Shown: positions 40,194 to 41,878 of the stretch, in pieces | Position numbering within the stretch: position 1 is the first letter of the stretch | How the letters are laid out: the number at the start of each line of letters is the position of its first letter | NCBI GenBank assembly: GCA_024400935.1 | Contig: JAKSLZ010000019.1 | Location: 1-41,878, forward strand | DNA from: Muribaculaceae bacterium | GTDB taxonomy: Bacteria > Bacteroidota > Bacteroidia > Bacteroidales > Muribaculaceae | DNA length: 41,878 nucleotides | Direction of reading: 5' to 3' | Program-made: the position numbers and the translations under genes | The notes under the pieces: generated by a model | The model's database searches: none | What the model was told of the DNA's origin: nothing | Seen by the model: the letters and a program-made list of their open reading frames with translations, nothing else

Positions 40194-41878
40194 CTATTTT
40201 TTCAGCAGGAAGCTTATGATGACGTTGGCGTCGCTGATATCTACCAGGCACGATCCGTTGACGTCGGCGGCTTTGATGGTTTCGTCGTCTCCGCCATAGA
40301 GGATTGTGTTGAGGTCTTTGTTGACGTCGCTGATGTCTATCTCGTCGTCGCCGTTGACGTCATTTATCATGTGTTTGAAATTACCCCAGCCGGTGGCCGC
40401 TTTGTAGCTCTGAGCCGAGCAACGGGGCACTATGAGCCAGCTGTGGCGGTGTATGTCGTCGCCGAATGTGTAAGCGTGGGTGGGGCTCGCTACAGGCGCT
40501 TCGACGATGATGTTGCCTAAATTCTCGCATGAGGAGATGATATACTTGCCCATTGATGTGAGTGAAGCGGGAATGAACACATCACCTTTCATGTCCTTGT
40601 TATTGTAGAAAGCATAGTCACCTATTTTCTCGATATTGCGCGGAAACTCTATTTTCTTAAGATGCATGCAGGAGTAGAATGCGTATCGGCCTATCTCCTT
40701 CACCGACTCGGGGATGTTGTATTCTGTGATTGAGTCTTGGTTATAAGCAAGATACTCCGGGATGATTTCAACATTTTCTCCTATGTGGAGTTTAAATAGA
40801 TGAACATCGCCAAACCATGCATGTAAGCTATTTGTGATGGGAGGATTGGGGACACATCTTGTGGCATTGTAGGTCACCTCACGCAGGTTCTCGCAGTAGC
40901 CAAAGGGATTTATGCCCATCGATGTGACATTCTCGGGAATGGTAATCTCGGTTAGTGTCTTGACTCTGTAAAGCAGATGGCTGGGAATGTTGTGGACATT
41001 GTCGCCTATCACAAAGTTGGTGATATTGCTGCCGTTGAATACCGGGTTGGTGCCCGATGCCGCATTTGCACAGTTCTCGGCATTGAAATATACATCGGTG
41101 AGCGACAGACAGTTGCTAAATGCATTCTTGCCTATTGATGTGACACCGCGTGGGATTGTGATACTGGTGAGTCCACTACCATTGAATGCACTCTGCCCAA
41201 TGGCGGTTATTCCCTCGGGAATGTTAAACGAGGTGATATTTGTGTTCTCGTAGGCGATATAACTCGGGATAGCGGTAACGTTAGAGCCTAAAATAATCCT
41301 CTGCACCGGCGAGCGGTAAAACCAAGTGGCACTCTCGCTGACGGGATTGGCGCAACCGGTGGCGTTGAACACGACCTCGGTGAGTGAAGCACAGTAAGAA
41401 AACGCTTTGTTGCCTATGCTGGTGATGCTCTCGGGGATGGTGACACTTGTCAAGCCCGACTCGCTGAAGGCATAGTAGCCAATTGTTGCGAGTGATGGAC
41501 CAAACTCAATAGAAGTTAAGCTGGTACATTCGCTAAATGCTTCTTTGCCTATTTCCTTCAAAGTGGAGGGCAGCGTGATACTGGTGATGGATGTCATGCC
41601 CGATAGCAGGTAATCAGGAATCTTCACGACTCCCTCGCCTATAACGAACTCGGTAATATTTTTACTGAAGGAATTCGAGAATGCCTCCGAAGTGAAGTCT
41701 TTGCAATTTGTGGAGTTGAAGATGATTTTTTTAATGTTGTTTGAACCATAGAATGTATTGCGGTAGAACTCAGTAATCCCTGCAGGAATTGTCACCTCGG
41801 TACCGGTATAAGCGTTGAACAGGCCATGGGGCAGGATTTGAACATCATTGCCTATGTTTATTGTTGGGATTTCGCAGT
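40194..41878 (-). CDS. BspA-like leucine-rich-repeat protein with dockerin end, 5' part outside window
   Basis: At least 560 residues. The frame stays open to the right edge of the window (first visible codons read CEIPTINIGNDVQILPHG), so the start and any signal peptide are missing. A GTG at 41795 is only an internal codon. The visible part is a continuous run of LRR_5 repeats: NTFYGSNNIKKIIF, EAFSECTSLTSIEFG, KAFSYCASLTEVVFNATGC, SAFNGSGLTSITIPRG, YAFYSCMHLKKIEFP. The end is dockerin-like with two calcium-loop motifs, NDVNGDDEIDISDVN and ADVNGSCLVDISDAN. It pairs in architecture with the convergent gene at 37652-39889, so the two are likely diverged paralogues. Confidence 0.9.
   Translation of the reverse strand, partial: CEIPTINIGNDVQILPHGLFNAYTGTEVTIPAGITEFYRNTFYGSNNIKKIIFNSTNCKDFTSEAFSNSFSKNITEFVIGEGVVKIPDYLLSGMTSITSITLPSTLKEIGKEAFSECTSLTSIEFGPSLATIGYYAFSESGLTSVTIPESITSIGNKAFSYCASLTEVVFNATGCANPVSESATWFYRSPVQRIILGSNVTAIPSYIAYENTNITSFNIPEGITAIGQSAFNGSGLTSITIPRGVTSIGKNAFSNCLSLTDVYFNAENCANAASGTNPVFNGSNITNFVIGDNVHNIPSHLLYRVKTLTEITIPENVTSMGINPFGYCENLREVTYNATRCVPNPPITNSLHAWFGDVHLFKLHIGENVEIIPEYLAYNQDSITEYNIPESVKEIGRYAFYSCMHLKKIEFPRNIEKIGDYAFYNNKDMKGDVFIPASLTSMGKYIISSCENLGNIIVEAPVASPTHAYTFGDDIHRHSWLIVPRCSAQSYKAATGWGNFKHMINDVNGDDEIDISDVNKDLNTILYGGDDETIKAADVNGSCLVDISDANVIISFLLKK

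Overview
The window looks like a chromosomal segment of a gut-type Bacteroidales bacterium, probably of the Muribaculaceae/Prevotellaceae kind. The evidence is repeated -7 promoter boxes of the form TAnnTTTG (at least sixteen), weak or absent Shine-Dalgarno sequences, many small lipoproteins, BspA-like leucine-rich-repeat proteins with dockerin ends, and Bacteroidales-type housekeeping proteins (ParE, CoaD, SerB, FabG, GlyA, PyrBI, IspD, RecG). I see no rRNA, tRNA, CRISPR array, transposase or integrase.

Layout. (1) 1-899: no gene; a nested cluster of inverted repeats. (2) 900-2848: a transmembrane Hanks-type Ser/Thr kinase and an overlapping helix-turn-helix-like partner, leftward. (3) 3000-8901: an accessory region. 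A long structured leader with a terminator precedes two overlapping dynamin-like GTPases of the LeoBC/LeoA type (the gene pair described as the Eleos anti-phage system). They are followed by a 40-residue membrane peptide and a 112-residue hydrophobic Gly/Ala-rich protein. This block is clearly A/T-rich compared with its surroundings. Next come an orphan LHH (HNH/Endo VII-type) nuclease and a small zinc-ribbon gene whose end lies in a MITE. (4) 9170-13679: secreted or membrane hypotheticals, then parE-coaD-lipoprotein, leftward. (5) 13908-18730: acyl-CoA ligase, an M23 peptidase behind a multi-helix leader RNA, and serB-DUF695. (6) 18845-25280: fabG, a second MITE, three exported proteins and glyA, leftward. 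(7) 25351-27660: the pyrB-pyrI-flavin reductase operon behind a promoter, a short upstream ORF and an intrinsic terminator, which together look like an attenuator. (8) 27759-30241: a CarboxypepD_reg-like protein and an Ntn-hydrolase-like lipoprotein. (9) 30385-36580: a second Ser/Thr kinase, then a leftward operon of lipoprotein, amidase, ispD and recG. (10) 36788-41878: an SH3b protein, a candidate small RNA, and two convergent LRR-dockerin proteins, the last cut by the window edge.

The most interesting signals are: the Leo/Eleos GTPase pair with extra small membrane genes and a leader that can fold as either a terminator or a competing long hairpin; the leader RNA of the M23 peptidase gene; and the pyrB attenuator. 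Family assignments come from recognised motifs. RNA folds are hand-derived base pairings and have not been checked by folding energies or alignments.
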